From assembly GCF_014698505.1 (NCBI RefSeq), contig NZ_JACJTD010000027.1:46962-110961 (forward strand): a DNA stretch of 64,000 nt, given 5' to 3'. Within the stretch, counting starts at the first letter, position 1; each line of letters starts with the position of its first letter. Positions 1 through 9,573 of the stretch are shown in pieces. The position numbers and the translations under genes were made by a program. The stretch is from Nostoc foliaceum FACHB-393 (GTDB lineage Bacteria > Cyanobacteriota > Cyanobacteriia > Cyanobacteriales > Nostocaceae). A model generated the notes under the pieces. The model did not search any database, was not told where the DNA came from, and saw nothing but the letters and a program-made list of their open reading frames with translations.

Positions 1-817
1 AGTTGTTTAGCACCCGCCGTAATTCCAAGCGATCGCCCATAATAATACCAGCATTTTTACGCTGTGAATCTAAATCACTGGTATCTATTTTCAGAATCAA
101 TCCTTTTTCACCAGTTAAAGGACTTAGTTCGCTGACTACTTCTTGAGATATCTCACGTAAATCGCATACTTCCCAATTCAACGTTTTTTTACCTGCTTCG
201 AAGCGATACACTTCTAGGAGGGTATTTACCATGTCCATCAAATTTTGGTTACTGCGAATCATAACTGCGATCGCCTGTTTCATTTCCGGCGAAATTTTGC
301 AGAATGTTTCCATCTCAAACAAACTCAACATGCGATCGGCCGCTACTAAGGGAGTTCGCAAATCATGAGTCAGACGAGAAACAAAGTCTTCTCGTTGGCG
401 GGCCATTTTCTGTTGTTCATCCAGACTGTGCTTGAGACGCAACAGCGATCGCACCCTTGCCAATAGTTCATCAGTATCAAATGGTTTGCGAATAAAATCG
501 TCAGCACCAGCATCCAAACCTTCGACAACGCTGGATTCATGAAAGGCTGTAATCAACAGAATTGGAATATAACTAATTGTTGGGTTCTTCCGAATCCGAC
601 GCGTGACTTCATAACCATCTATCCCTGGCATCATCACATCTAACAAAATCAGATCGGGCGGAGATTGTTCGACTTGACGCAAAGCTTTTATGCCATCTGA
701 AGCCAAATCAATTTCATACCCCTCACTTTCTAAAATTGTTTGAACCAAAATAAGGTTATCTCGAGTATCGTCAACTGCGAGAATCCGATAAATTCTATTA
801 TTTTCAACTACAGACAT
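1..817 (-). CDS. Hybrid response regulator / histidine kinase (C-terminus outside window)
   Basis: The gene reads leftward and runs off the window, so the kinase is incomplete. The ATG at 817 opens a receiver domain with the acidic pair at D16/D17, phospho-acceptor D60 (context LILLDVMMPG), T90 and K111. A short linker leads to a histidine-kinase dimerisation domain with H-box histidine about H151 (LTHDLRTPL). The missing part should carry the N, G1 and G2 boxes of the ATPase. The family phosphorylates itself or partner regulators in the cytoplasm; no transmembrane segment is visible. It lies 35 bp downstream of another receiver-kinase gene in the same orientation, so the two may be co-transcribed. 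The input signal cannot be read from sequence. Confidence 0.9.
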   Translation of the reverse strand, partial: MSVVENNRIYRILAVDDTRDNLILVQTILESEGYEIDLASDGIKALRQVEQSPPDLILLDVMMPGIDGYEVTRRIRKNPTISYIPILLITAFHESSVVEGLDAGADDFIRKPFDTDELLARVRSLLRLKHSLDEQQKMARQREDFVSRLTHDLRTPLVAADRMLSLFEMETFCKISPEMKQAIAVMIRSNQNLMDMVNTLLEVYRFEAGKKTLNWEVCDLREISQEVVSELSPLTGEKGLILKIDTSDLDSQRKNAGIIMGDRLELRRVLNN

Positions 818-852
818 AATTTATAAATTTTTATCGTTTTTTTGGAAGTAAT

Positions 853-2187
853 TTATAGTTTAAATTTAGGATATCCTATTGGTGCTTGTCTAGCTTGGGA
901 AGATAAATGATGTGGATTTTTCGCAGAGCAAAAAATCCCGTCACCATCTAAGTGCAAAGCTGGAGCATCATCTGTTATGTTCGGTAATGTTATTTGACGG
1001 GGCAATTCAATTTTAAACATAGAACCGATGCCCAATTTGCTCTCAAGAAAAATTTTCCCGCCCATCATTCGCACTAGCGAATCTATAATTGCCAAACCCA
1101 AACCTGTACCTGGATATTTGCGAGTAATAGTTTGATCGACTTGCCGAAATGCTTCAAAAATACGTTTAAAATCTCTGGGTGCTATGCCAATACCTGTATC
1201 CCGAACAATAATTGCCACTCGATTTGCAGGTAGTTCCTTAACCTCAACCCAAATCTCGCCAAACTCTGTGAACTTAATGGCATTGGAGAGCAGGTTAATT
1301 AAAATTTGTTTGACACGAACAGGATCATTAAATACCAAACTATTTTGCAAATCGATTTCCACTAACAATGAGAGATTTTTGGCATCAGCTAGGGAACGCA
1401 TTTCACTTACAGCGAGATTGATTACCTTTGATACATCAAATATTTCCGCCTTTAAGTCTAATCGTCCCGCCTCCAGCTTGGAAAAGTCAAGCACTTCATT
1501 CAGCAGCATCAGCAAATGCTTTCCATTATTCAAGATGCGCTCAATCATATCTGCTTGCTGGTGAGTTAATTGACCGAACTTAGGACGCAGCAGTATCTGC
1601 GAAAAACCAATAATCGCGTTCATCGGCGTTCTGAGTTCGTGAGACATAGTTGCCAAAAAATGTGATTTTAGTAGTGATGCCTCCGATAGCTTGAAGTTTT
1701 GCATTTGAATCTGTTGCTGTTGTCTCTCCAATTCTTGGTTCTTATGAATGAGTTGTTCATGACTTTCTCGGAGCTGCTCTTTTACTAAAGCTGCCTGCGT
1801 TTCAGCCCGATAAATCCGAATTGCACTTCGCAATACCTGTGCCAACGTCTCTGGAGATATCCTAGACTTAGATAGATAGTCTGTAGCACCAGCTTTCAAT
1901 AATTGCAAAGCAATTTGTTCATCTCCTTGACCAGTTAGGACTACTAAAGGTACTTTAATTTCCGAAGAACGTAACTGTTGAATCAAGGTTAGCCCGTCTT
2001 GGTCTGGTAAGCGATAGTCGAGGAAAACACAATCATAGGCAGTAGTGGATAAGGCAGAAAACGCATCATGGCCATCGCCTACTTCAGACAGTTCCATCTG
2101 AACACCTGCTTTAGTCAGGGCATGACGGACTGCCATCCGGTCTACTTCCTCATCGTCTACAACCAAAATTTTCAGCGTCTCTTCCAT
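853..2187 (-). CDS. Hybrid response regulator / histidine kinase, 444 aa
   Basis: A receiver domain (about residues 5-122) has D11/D12, phospho-acceptor D57 (VFLDYRLPDQDG), T85 and K107. A coiled-coil linker rich in Q and E (about 130-170) joins it to a HisKA domain with H183 in MSHELRTPMNAI. The ATPase domain shows an N-box (INLLSNAIKF), G1 (VRDTGIGIA) and G2 (GTGLGLAI). The last 45 or so residues after ELPRQI match no domain I recognise. No membrane segment is present, so the protein is a soluble hybrid kinase with its receiver at the N-terminus, an arrangement common in filamentous cyanobacteria. It lies directly upstream of the partial kinase gene and 137 bp downstream of the end of a dead response regulator, suggesting a single former signalling operon. 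All catalytic residues appear intact. Confidence 0.92.
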   Translation of the reverse strand: MEETLKILVVDDEEVDRMAVRHALTKAGVQMELSEVGDGHDAFSALSTTAYDCVFLDYRLPDQDGLTLIQQLRSSEIKVPLVVLTGQGDEQIALQLLKAGATDYLSKSRISPETLAQVLRSAIRIYRAETQAALVKEQLRESHEQLIHKNQELERQQQQIQMQNFKLSEASLLKSHFLATMSHELRTPMNAIIGFSQILLRPKFGQLTHQQADMIERILNNGKHLLMLLNEVLDFSKLEAGRLDLKAEIFDVSKVINLAVSEMRSLADAKNLSLLVEIDLQNSLVFNDPVRVKQILINLLSNAIKFTEFGEIWVEVKELPANRVAIIVRDTGIGIAPRDFKRIFEAFRQVDQTITRKYPGTGLGLAIIDSLVRMMGGKIFLESKLGIGSMFKIELPRQITLPNITDDAPALHLDGDGIFCSAKNPHHLSSQARQAPIGYPKFKL

Positions 2188-2324
2188 CGGTTTTTATTTT
2201 TGCCGCCAAACATAGGTTGATGTATATCATTTCTCTTTTCAGATTATCCAACTAAATAAAGAATATAAGATTTTCGGACATCTAAAATCTGTAACTTGAT
2301 TGACTAAGACATTTCGCACAATAT

Positions 2325-2744
2325 CTAATACTTGTTGAGCGTTGCCCTAATCTCTACAAACTTAGGGAAGGTTAAAGGCTTTAGAATATATTTAGCTAAA
2401 TTTAAGTTTTCAGCTTTCACTCGCTGTTGATCTTGATTTGAGACCGTTATTATAACTCCAGAAGTTACTCTCTATTGCGGGTCAGAACGTAATTCTTGTG
2501 GGAATACGATGCCACCCATCTTTGGCATAGTCAAATTTAGCAAAACCAGGTGTTGCTTAGTGGTAACTTCGGGATGCTGTCCGTGATTGCTGTGCAACGT
2601 TATTAGTGCCTCTAGCCCATTTTTTGCAAGGTGAACCAGATTCATAGTATTAACTTTATTGAATGCCTGCTTGACATTCATCACATCAACTTCGTTGTCC
2701 TCCACTACTAGTATGTTAATAACTCTTTTAGGCCTTTTATTGGA
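2325..2744 (-). pseudogene. Rcp1-type response regulator, broken by an in-frame stop
   Basis: Codons upstream of the GTG at 2705 read INILVVEDNEVDVM, the start of a receiver domain, but no ATG lies between there and the stop at 2745-2747. The reading continues to LLNLTMPKMGG and RSDPQ, then a TAG at about 2472-2474. The same frame goes on for about 49 codons (ending at 2325) through a recognisable alpha4-beta5 region including AKYILKPL with the conserved lysine. The phospho-acceptor Asp expected in LLDLxMPKM is Asn here, so the site would be inactive even if read through. Loss of start, nonsense codon and acceptor replacement together mark it as a decayed regulator of the adjacent kinases. 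Confidence 0.75.
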
Positions 2745-3030
2745 TTAAATTCAGTCTGTTGTATCCTAAATCTGGTAAATTAACCAGAGTATTGCAATTG
2801 AACTTCTAGCAATTGACCAATGATTCTAAATCAATAAGCAATTAACAAACCGAAAACTATTGCTCTGAAGACAGCAAACATAGCTGATATAAAGTAAAAT
2901 AAAATACTTTACTAAGCTTAAAACAATTGTAAATGAGTGAGCTAGCGACCGTCGTCAGCCATTGGTGAGAGTTGCATACCATTATCGTGTACCATAAGCT
3001 TGAGCGGTTTTACTCATCAGATTGCTTAGA

Positions 3031-3738
3031 TCAGGTAAACAAGAAAGTACTACCTATACCGATTTGTGAATTTGAAGTAATCCTACCTCCTGAAATTTCG
3101 ACAATTTTCGTAACGATCGCCAGACTTGTGTTAGCATTTTCAGGGCGATCGCAGTCTCGCACTGTTTGGAAAATTACCAAAACCTTCTCGTAAATTTGAG
3201 GAAGAATACCAATTTCTTCCAATCCTTTTGGTGTTAAGAAGATTAGTTGTCCACTTTGATTGCTGAAGGGTTGAACTTGTAAGCCGTAAGTTACCCACCA
3301 TCTGGACACACGAGTGATTACAGTTCTTAGTTGTGCTTGAATTCCTTTTGAAATTGTCGACCATCGAGCCTGACTTTTCACGTTATCTGGAAAAACCAAC
3401 GCCAGACCCAAAACTCTTAACCCTACAAGGATTAAGGGAAAATTCCCAGCTTTTCTCCTTGAAGGGGAGAAATTTGCCAAATACCGTGAAAAGTCAGACC
3501 AGCAAGCTTCCCACAAAGAACGACGAATTACCTCGTTACTGGCGATTCCACCAAATTTTAAGGCCGTCCGATTTTCTTCCATGAGTATGTCTATTGGCTC
3601 CATCAATTCGATGAATCCAAAGGTTTGGTTAAAAATCGCTCGAAACCATCGTTTACTTTTTCGTAAGGCAACTTTGACTTTTTGTAATTTGTCCATTTTT
3701 GTAAGCTTTTTTGAAAGCTTTATACAAGAAAATAGCAA
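3031..3738 (-). pseudogene. Decayed PAS-domain histidine kinase remnant
   Basis: The frame is open for 235 codons but holds only pieces of a kinase. Residues of about 37-85 (WFRAIFNQTFGFIEL to IRRSLWEACWS) look like the first half of a cyanobacterial PAS domain. The last 40 or so residues (TSLAIVTKIVEISGG and GIGSTFLFT) resemble the G2 box and final strand of a histidine-kinase ATPase, with the conserved GLGLA glycines lost. No H-box or N-box lies between, and the middle has no domain character. I infer internal deletions and drift of a PAS-kinase that once worked with the broken regulator next door. A short expressed protein cannot be excluded. Confidence 0.6.
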
Positions 3739-4017
3739 TTAACTAATGGAACATGGCAGATGAAAGCTGAATTTTGAGCAAGGGAGAAGTAATTTGGCAT
3801 TCGTCTCAATATTTCATACTTTTTATGCAAGTATCCATATATCTCCAGCTAGATATGTCCTCTATCTAAATATAAAAAAGTAGGATATTTATTATTTCTA
3901 TCGGTGGATGCAGAGAGGTTGAAATATCATCTATCTTTGGTTTGGGAAAATATAGAGATAGTGCTTACAAAAGGTAATACTTTGAAAGATGCAAACAGCA
4001 TAAGAGCGAGTGTAGCG

Positions 4018-4740
4018 ATGAATGAAATTAGCATTATTTTAATTGAAGATCATGACTTAACGCGAATGGGGCTAAGAGCGGCATTACAATCCCACAGCGC
4101 CTTGAAAGTAATTGGCGAAGCGGCAAATGCTACCCAAGGACTAAAACTATTGGAAACGGCAAAACCAGATGTAGCTGTTGTAGACATCGGTTTGCCTGAT
4201 ATGGATGGCATTGAACTCACCCGTAAATTCAAACGCCACCAAGCTGAAACTGGACAGACGGGAACCAAGATTCTCATCTTGACAATGGATCACACAGAGG
4301 ATGCTGTACTTGCAGCTTTCGCGGCGGGTGCTGATTCTTATTACATGAAAGAAACAAGTATCAGTAAATTAACTGAGGCAATTCAAGCAACTCACGGCGG
4401 TAATTCTTGGATTGATCCGGCAATTGCCAACGTGGTATTGCGGAAAATGCGGCAAGGTATACCTGGAGAAAGCCAAAATTCTGACAAACCGAAGACTGTA
4501 AAAATCGAGGCGCTAGCGTCAGAATATGAGCAAGTATTGGAAACATACCCCCTAACTCAACGGGAATTGGAAATCTTAGAATTGATTGTAGCTGGGTGTA
4601 GCAATGGGCAAATTGCCGAGAAACTCTACATTACAGTTGGTACTGTAAAGACCCATGTTCGTAATATTCTAAATAAATTATGTGCTGATGACCGTACCCA
4701 AGCTGCTGTAAGAGCTTTACGTTCTGGGTTGGTGGCTTAA
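4018..4740 (+). CDS. NarL/FixJ-family response regulator with LuxR-type HTH
   Basis: This is a DNA-binding response regulator. Starting at the ATG at 4018 the receiver begins at once (EISIILIEDHDLTRMG), with phospho-acceptor Asp in VAVVDIGLPDMDG, then the conserved Thr (LILTMDH) and Lys (YYMKE). The C-terminal 65 residues form a GerE/LuxR helix-turn-helix (LTQRELEILELI, then NGQIAEKLYITVGTVKTHVRNIL). An in-frame GTG at 3904 would add 38 residues with no domain match, so the internal ATG is preferred although its ribosome site is weak. The gene points away from the decayed kinase cluster and ends 82 bp before a convergent gene. Its targets are unknown. Confidence 0.9.
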   Translation: MNEISIILIEDHDLTRMGLRAALQSHSALKVIGEAANATQGLKLLETAKPDVAVVDIGLPDMDGIELTRKFKRHQAETGQTGTKILILTMDHTEDAVLAAFAAGADSYYMKETSISKLTEAIQATHGGNSWIDPAIANVVLRKMRQGIPGESQNSDKPKTVKIEALASEYEQVLETYPLTQRELEILELIVAGCSNGQIAEKLYITVGTVKTHVRNILNKLCADDRTQAAVRALRSGLVA

Positions 4741-4795
4741 GGAACTGGGGAGATGGGGGAGACAAGGGGACAAGGGGACAAGGGGAATAACCATC
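4741..4795. repeat. Purine-rich low-complexity spacer
   Basis: The gap between two convergent genes is a G-rich run with about three tandem copies of ACAAGGGG. Similar GGGGA-rich spacers are common between Nostoc genes. No hairpin with a T tract is evident. Confidence 0.5.
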
Positions 4796-4821
4796 CCCAA
4801 AGCTTAATGCCCAATACCCCT

Positions 4822-6186
4822 TCAACCCAACCGTTCCTGCAAGCAATCAGCAATCCGTCGTGCTGCTCCCGATTTTCCCATGCGTCGCACACCATTTTCG
4901 GCGATAATTTGCAAAATATCAGGATCTTTGAATAGGGACTGTACAACCTTCGCAACTTCTGCTGGCTGCTCGACTAAAATCAAAGATGAACCTAAAAGGC
5001 GACTTTGAGCTTCTGCAAAGGCAGGATTATATTGGGGCCCATTACCGGAAATTGCGATCGCAGGTTTTCCTAAACCAATAAACTGTTCTGTGGCTGTACC
5101 TGCCATTGCGATCGCTATATCTCCCAAATGCAAGCAATCATTATAGGCTTGTTGTGTCAGCAGTAGATAAGCATTCCTTTGTTTAAATGTCAAGATATTT
5201 TGATCGGCAATTTGGATAGGACATGCTGATTCAATGCGCCAGCCTTGGGATTGGACGCTTTGGGATAAAATATTAGAGTCTAAACCTGGAGCGATCGCAC
5301 CTAAAAACACCACTGTGCCAGAAGTGTAAAACACCGAATCTCGCTCTTGGAAACTTGCCAACAACGCAGATACGGCAATCATAATTGTTTCCCAGTTGCT
5401 GTATGCCTCCGGTGGACGGGAACCAGGAAGAAGAGTCACCATGAAAGGCCGAACTATCTCTTGCTGTTGACTATCCTGACTATAAAATTGTTGGCGTGAA
5501 AAGGTCGGTTCTAGACCATCCATCATGGGATTACCCAAATTAAAAGCTGGAATTGGCCATTGTTTTAAGGTTTCCGTCGTCAGCGCATCTCTAGGAAACA
5601 CCGCCTTACAACGGCGACGACTCATTAACCAACGTTCCCAAGGATGGTAAACTGAACCGGAAAAGTTTTCCCAACGCGCGTTTTTAGATTTCCGTGGTAA
5701 TAATCCAGCTTCATCCCGCACATAATATTCAGATTTCGCCGTACCAACAAAAGCATAATTAGCACCACTGAAAGTTGCAAACAACAGCGGGACAATATCT
5801 CCCACAGCTAAAATCGCTCTTTTATTACCTAATTTTTTTTGAGAACTCACCCAACGGCGGACAGCTTTAATCTGGCTGAGGGTAAGTTGCAATAAACCAC
5901 CGCGGACATCGCGCACTAATTGGCGGTTATCCATATAAATAAAGCCGCCAGAAGGCATAGTGCGGACTGAACCAATGAGGGGGATATCCAACTCTTGGTA
6001 AGCACGTCCTTCACCCACCAGAGGTAAAGCAAATATCTCTGGTGGGTTTAATTGTCGTTGGAGTTCTTGCAAAATCCGAACTGCAATCATATCTTCCCCA
6101 TGACCATTACTTAATACAAGTAACCGCAAAGGAGAAGTTGCAGCTTGGAAGTTAGAACCTAGAGATGATCGAGATACATTACTCAT
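4822..6186 (-). CDS. Lipid-A-disaccharide-synthase-related protein (TIGR03492 type), 454 aa
   Basis: The protein resembles the cyanobacterial family annotated as lipid-A-disaccharide-synthase related, a GT-B-like fold protein of unproven function, possibly in glycolipid or envelope synthesis. Visible family segments are LRLLVLSNGHGEDMIAVRI near the N-terminus, VGEGRAYQ, a central LLPGSRPPEAY loop, and a C-terminal GTATEQFIGLGKPAIAI nucleotide-sugar-like site. The frame stays open upstream to 6378, but that 64-residue extension lacks family similarity and overlaps the divergent porin gene, so the ATG at 6186 is chosen. The gene is divergent from an Omp85 protein with 139 bp between starts, which fits a role in outer-membrane biogenesis, although this is context only. 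Confidence 0.85.
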   Translation of the reverse strand: MSNVSRSSLGSNFQAATSPLRLLVLSNGHGEDMIAVRILQELQRQLNPPEIFALPLVGEGRAYQELDIPLIGSVRTMPSGGFIYMDNRQLVRDVRGGLLQLTLSQIKAVRRWVSSQKKLGNKRAILAVGDIVPLLFATFSGANYAFVGTAKSEYYVRDEAGLLPRKSKNARWENFSGSVYHPWERWLMSRRRCKAVFPRDALTTETLKQWPIPAFNLGNPMMDGLEPTFSRQQFYSQDSQQQEIVRPFMVTLLPGSRPPEAYSNWETIMIAVSALLASFQERDSVFYTSGTVVFLGAIAPGLDSNILSQSVQSQGWRIESACPIQIADQNILTFKQRNAYLLLTQQAYNDCLHLGDIAIAMAGTATEQFIGLGKPAIAISGNGPQYNPAFAEAQSRLLGSSLILVEQPAEVAKVVQSLFKDPDILQIIAENGVRRMGKSGAARRIADCLQERLG

Positions 6187-6325
6187 AAGAAACAAAATAT
6201 CAAAATTAACTGTCTGTTGGGGTAAGAGGTATAAATAGGGAAATTGGCGAAGAAGCTGGAAGTTAGTATTATCCCTATTCGCCAGCCTCACTACAACTAA
6301 CTCCCAGTTAATTAGGTTAAATATT

Positions 6326-8404
6326 ATGCGAGTTTCTGCTACTGCTATTTTTACTTTAGCTACTTTAGCTGCTGCCAATGTTACTCAGCAAGCAACTGCT
6401 GCACCTGCTAAAATCGTTACTCCAACTGCAAAAGCTGGTAACTTGGTAGTGCCGATAATTGAAGACACTCCCGCACGGGTAGAGACAATTGCTTCTCCAG
6501 AAACTATAGTTGCACAACAATTTTCCCAAAATCCCGTCGCCGTGCAAACAGGTGCAAACAAAAATTCCACAGTAGTCTTAAAGTCAGCAAAAGAGTTAAT
6601 TTCCCAAGTCACCCTCCCGATTTCCCCCGCCTCCCCTGCTCCCTCATCTCTCAAAACCCCTAATACTGAAAGCAATTTAGTAGTCACAGCTACAGATGTA
6701 CAGGTAGTGGGAGCCAATCAAGAATTGCAGGATATCATTCGCAAAGTCATTAAAACTCAGGCGGGTGGAGAAACCAGTCAAAGCCAGCTACAAAAAGATG
6801 TAGCTGCAATTTTGGATACAGGTTTATTTAGCAATGTCAGTGTAAATAGCTTTAGCACACAGGCTGGATTGAATGTAGTTTATCAAGTGCAACCGGTGAT
6901 TGTGCGATCGCTGCAATTATCTGGCGCTAAAGTCCTCACCTACCCAGTAGCTCAACAACGTTTGCAATCTCAGATTGGAACCATTATCAGTCCTGCTGGA
7001 CTTCAGCAAGCAGTAGCACAAATTAATAAGTGGTACGCCGACAATGGTTATAACTTAGCACGGGTGTTATCAATTAAACCCAATTCTCAAGGTATTCTCA
7101 CTGTGAATGTCGCTGAAGGCTTGGTGAGTGATATCAAGTTTCGCTTTGTCAACGACGAGGGTAAAACCATTGATAGCAAGGGAAATCCCGTGGGAGGACG
7201 CACCAAACCAGATTTCCTCCAACAGCAACTCAAGCTAAAACCTGGACAAATATTCCAAGAAAATGTCGTCAAACAAGACATACAACAGCTATATCGGACT
7301 GGTTTATTTGAGACTGTGAATGTTGCCTTAGAAGGAGATGCGACCAAACTAGATTTAGTCTACCAACTCAAAGAAACTGGGGCGCGAGGTGTTAACTTAG
7401 GTGGTAGTTACAATGCTGATCAGGGATTAACAGGTACAATTAGCTATCAAGATCAGAATGTCGGTGGTATTAATGATACTTTAGGTGTGAATCTTGCTGT
7501 AAGTAGCCGAGACTTGCAGTTTAATAGCAAATTTATCAGTCCCTATCGGACAACTAACCCCGATCGCTTGGGGTACACTGTCAATGGTTTTCGTAATCGG
7601 GAACTTTCGGAAACTTTTGATGACAAGATTACGCTAGCTAACGGCGACAAAGTGCGGGAAGGTCAAATTGGCGGAAGTTTCAGCTTACAGCGACCAATTG
7701 ACGATTGGAACACCTCCTTAGGATTAAACTATACCCAAACTAGTATTCGCGATCGCCAAGGTAATATTACCTCAACAGATGCTCAAGGCAATCCCCTATC
7801 TGCGAGTGGAACTGGCGTTGATGACCTAACTACCGTATCCTTCACCGCCACCAAAGACCAACGAGATAACGCCACCAATCCAACTCAAGGTTCCGTTTTG
7901 AGTTTGAGTACAGAACAATCTGTCCCCATCGGTCAAGGTAATATTTCCCTAAATCGCCTCAAAGCCAATTACAGCCAATATTTGCCAGTGCAGTTATTTA
8001 ACACTAAACAGCCGCAAGTATTTGCGGTGAATCTGCAAGCTGGTACTGTTATTGGTAATTTACCACCCTACGAAAGCTTTAACTTGGGTGGTACCAACTC
8101 AGTACGCGGTTACGATTCTGGAGATGTAGGGAGTGGTCGCAGTTATGTGTTAGCTTCCGCAGAATATCGTTTTCCCGTCTTACCAATAATAGGGGGTGTA
8201 TTATTTGCCGACTTTGCCTCAGACTTAGGTTCTGGTGATACTGTATTGGGAGATCCAGCGGGTGTGCGAGATAAACCAGGGTATGGTTTTGGTTATGGGG
8301 CTGGAGTGCGATTAAATTCACCACTAGGCTTAATCCGGGCTGACTATGGTATTAATGACCAGGGAGAAAGCAAGGTGCATCTAGGCATCGGGCAGCGGTT
8401 TTAA
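6326..8404 (+). CDS. Omp85/BamA/Toc75-family outer membrane protein, 692 aa
   Basis: The protein inserts or assembles beta-barrel proteins in the outer membrane. Residues 1-25 form a secretion signal ending near ATAAPA. A flexible Pro/Ser/Thr-rich stretch follows (to about 120). POTRA-type repeats then occupy about 125-365 (QDVAAILDTGLFSNV-like pattern; DIQQLYRTGLFETVNV). The C-terminal half is the 16-strand bacterial surface antigen barrel, with the conserved NLGGTNSVRGYDSGD segment of loop 6 and a terminal aromatic residue (IGQRF). Length and three-POTRA layout fit cyanobacterial Omp85. It stands alone on the plus strand, divergent from the lipid-related gene. Nostoc genomes carry several Omp85 paralogues; I cannot say which this is. 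Confidence 0.93.
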   Translation: MRVSATAIFTLATLAAANVTQQATAAPAKIVTPTAKAGNLVVPIIEDTPARVETIASPETIVAQQFSQNPVAVQTGANKNSTVVLKSAKELISQVTLPISPASPAPSSLKTPNTESNLVVTATDVQVVGANQELQDIIRKVIKTQAGGETSQSQLQKDVAAILDTGLFSNVSVNSFSTQAGLNVVYQVQPVIVRSLQLSGAKVLTYPVAQQRLQSQIGTIISPAGLQQAVAQINKWYADNGYNLARVLSIKPNSQGILTVNVAEGLVSDIKFRFVNDEGKTIDSKGNPVGGRTKPDFLQQQLKLKPGQIFQENVVKQDIQQLYRTGLFETVNVALEGDATKLDLVYQLKETGARGVNLGGSYNADQGLTGTISYQDQNVGGINDTLGVNLAVSSRDLQFNSKFISPYRTTNPDRLGYTVNGFRNRELSETFDDKITLANGDKVREGQIGGSFSLQRPIDDWNTSLGLNYTQTSIRDRQGNITSTDAQGNPLSASGTGVDDLTTVSFTATKDQRDNATNPTQGSVLSLSTEQSVPIGQGNISLNRLKANYSQYLPVQLFNTKQPQVFAVNLQAGTVIGNLPPYESFNLGGTNSVRGYDSGDVGSGRSYVLASAEYRFPVLPIIGGVLFADFASDLGSGDTVLGDPAGVRDKPGYGFGYGAGVRLNSPLGLIRADYGINDQGESKVHLGIGQRF

Positions 8405-8427
8405 GAGAATTTTTTCTATGTTTGCCA

Positions 8428-9165
8428 TCAGCGATTGAATACTTCTAAGGTAAAGCTTGTAAACCCAGATATGTCGAAATGGCGAACACCTCGCAGCAAT
8501 AAAGTAGAATTTACCAGCCATTCTGTCACCAGAAAAAACTCTGTTTCACTCTCTATATATTTTGGGATAGTGATTGATACGCCATCTTTCAACCGCAAGC
8601 TGAGATAATTCTTATTTAAATCTTCTAGTTGTATCCATGAAGTTGAAACTGTGGGTGACACTATACACTCAGGTGACATTTTGGTAATTATTCCTTGCCA
8701 ACCACTTAATTGATTTGCAGGAGGTAGAAGAGGTTCATCGGCTTTTCCTCCCAAGCTTTCAGAAATTATCAAAATATCTAAAGTACCATTTTCGTTGTAT
8801 CTGGCAACTGCACTCCTACGCCTATCTTGATGCTTAAAACCAGTCTCAAAAAAGAACACTGAGCCAGATTTTACTTCTTGAGAACCCCATGAAAAACTAT
8901 CGCTCAAATGAAGCGATCTTATGTGAGGTTTTTTATGTGGGCCATAGGTTTCTAATTTGTTTGTTCCATCAGCATAAGTAGAATAATTATGATGATTCAT
9001 TTCACTTCCATCACTGCTTAAATGAAAGCTTCTGACACATTGATGAGAGCGAATTAATTCGCCCTCCAAATTGTAAACGTTCCAAGTTCCATGCCAGTCT
9101 CCAATATGACTACAAAAATTCTCCCAGTTTTGCAGTTTGGCGTTTGTTATGGTGTCTGAATTCAT
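8428..9165 (-). CDS. DUF3598 family protein
   Basis: The 245-residue protein begins with the family's typical WENFCSHIGDWHGTWNVY segment and contains repeated beta-strand-like stretches, consistent with the calycin-like fold proposed for DUF3598. The family is largely cyanobacterial and its function is not known. There is no signal peptide or membrane segment. It is convergent with the Omp85 gene (23 bp between stops) and faces away from the Ser/Thr kinase. The ATG at 9165 is the first in frame and is followed immediately by the conserved region after about 15 residues. Confidence 0.75.
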   Translation of the reverse strand: MNSDTITNAKLQNWENFCSHIGDWHGTWNVYNLEGELIRSHQCVRSFHLSSDGSEMNHHNYSTYADGTNKLETYGPHKKPHIRSLHLSDSFSWGSQEVKSGSVFFFETGFKHQDRRRSAVARYNENGTLDILIISESLGGKADEPLLPPANQLSGWQGIITKMSPECIVSPTVSTSWIQLEDLNKNYLSLRLKDGVSITIPKYIESETEFFLVTEWLVNSTLLLRGVRHFDISGFTSFTLEVFNR

Positions 9166-9573
9166 TGCTAGCTGTTGTCTAGATTATTATTTGCTATCAA
9201 CAGTAATAATCATATAGGAAGCCTAAATAATATGTTAAAAATTTTAGGTAATATAGGTTAGGTAGCTCTTTGGGATTGTAGCAACTAGCATGTAAAGTCG
9301 TACTTCCTCACTGATATCACGGACGTGGGAGACAGCTTGAGCCTGTTTGCTCCTTTAGGATTTCTTGTCTCTCGCGTTATCCTATGAAAAAGATAAAACT
9401 ATTGCGATCAGGGGAAGGTTTTCCCGCTTAGGGAATTCCAACAACTAAATCATTCCGTAAGATAGACAAGCGAAAACCCTGCCCAAAAATATGGGAAAAT
9501 TTTTTGGAAATTCCCCAAGATTCAAAACTCGCTATTTATCTGCTCACTCAGGACTCAGAAATCAGGACTCTTT
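9166..9573. other. Divergent intergenic region, no gene found
   Basis: The 408 bp hold the promoters of DUF3598 (minus) and the Ser/Thr kinase (plus). A near-direct repeat of CAGGACTC-type sequence (about 9547-9571) lies just before the kinase ATG. I see no conserved RNA and no ORF with protein-like composition. Confidence 0.5.

Noticed and set aside
6187..6378. N-terminal extension of the lipid-A-related gene
   Set aside because: It overlaps the divergent Omp85 signal peptide and lacks family similarity; the ATG at 6186 fits.
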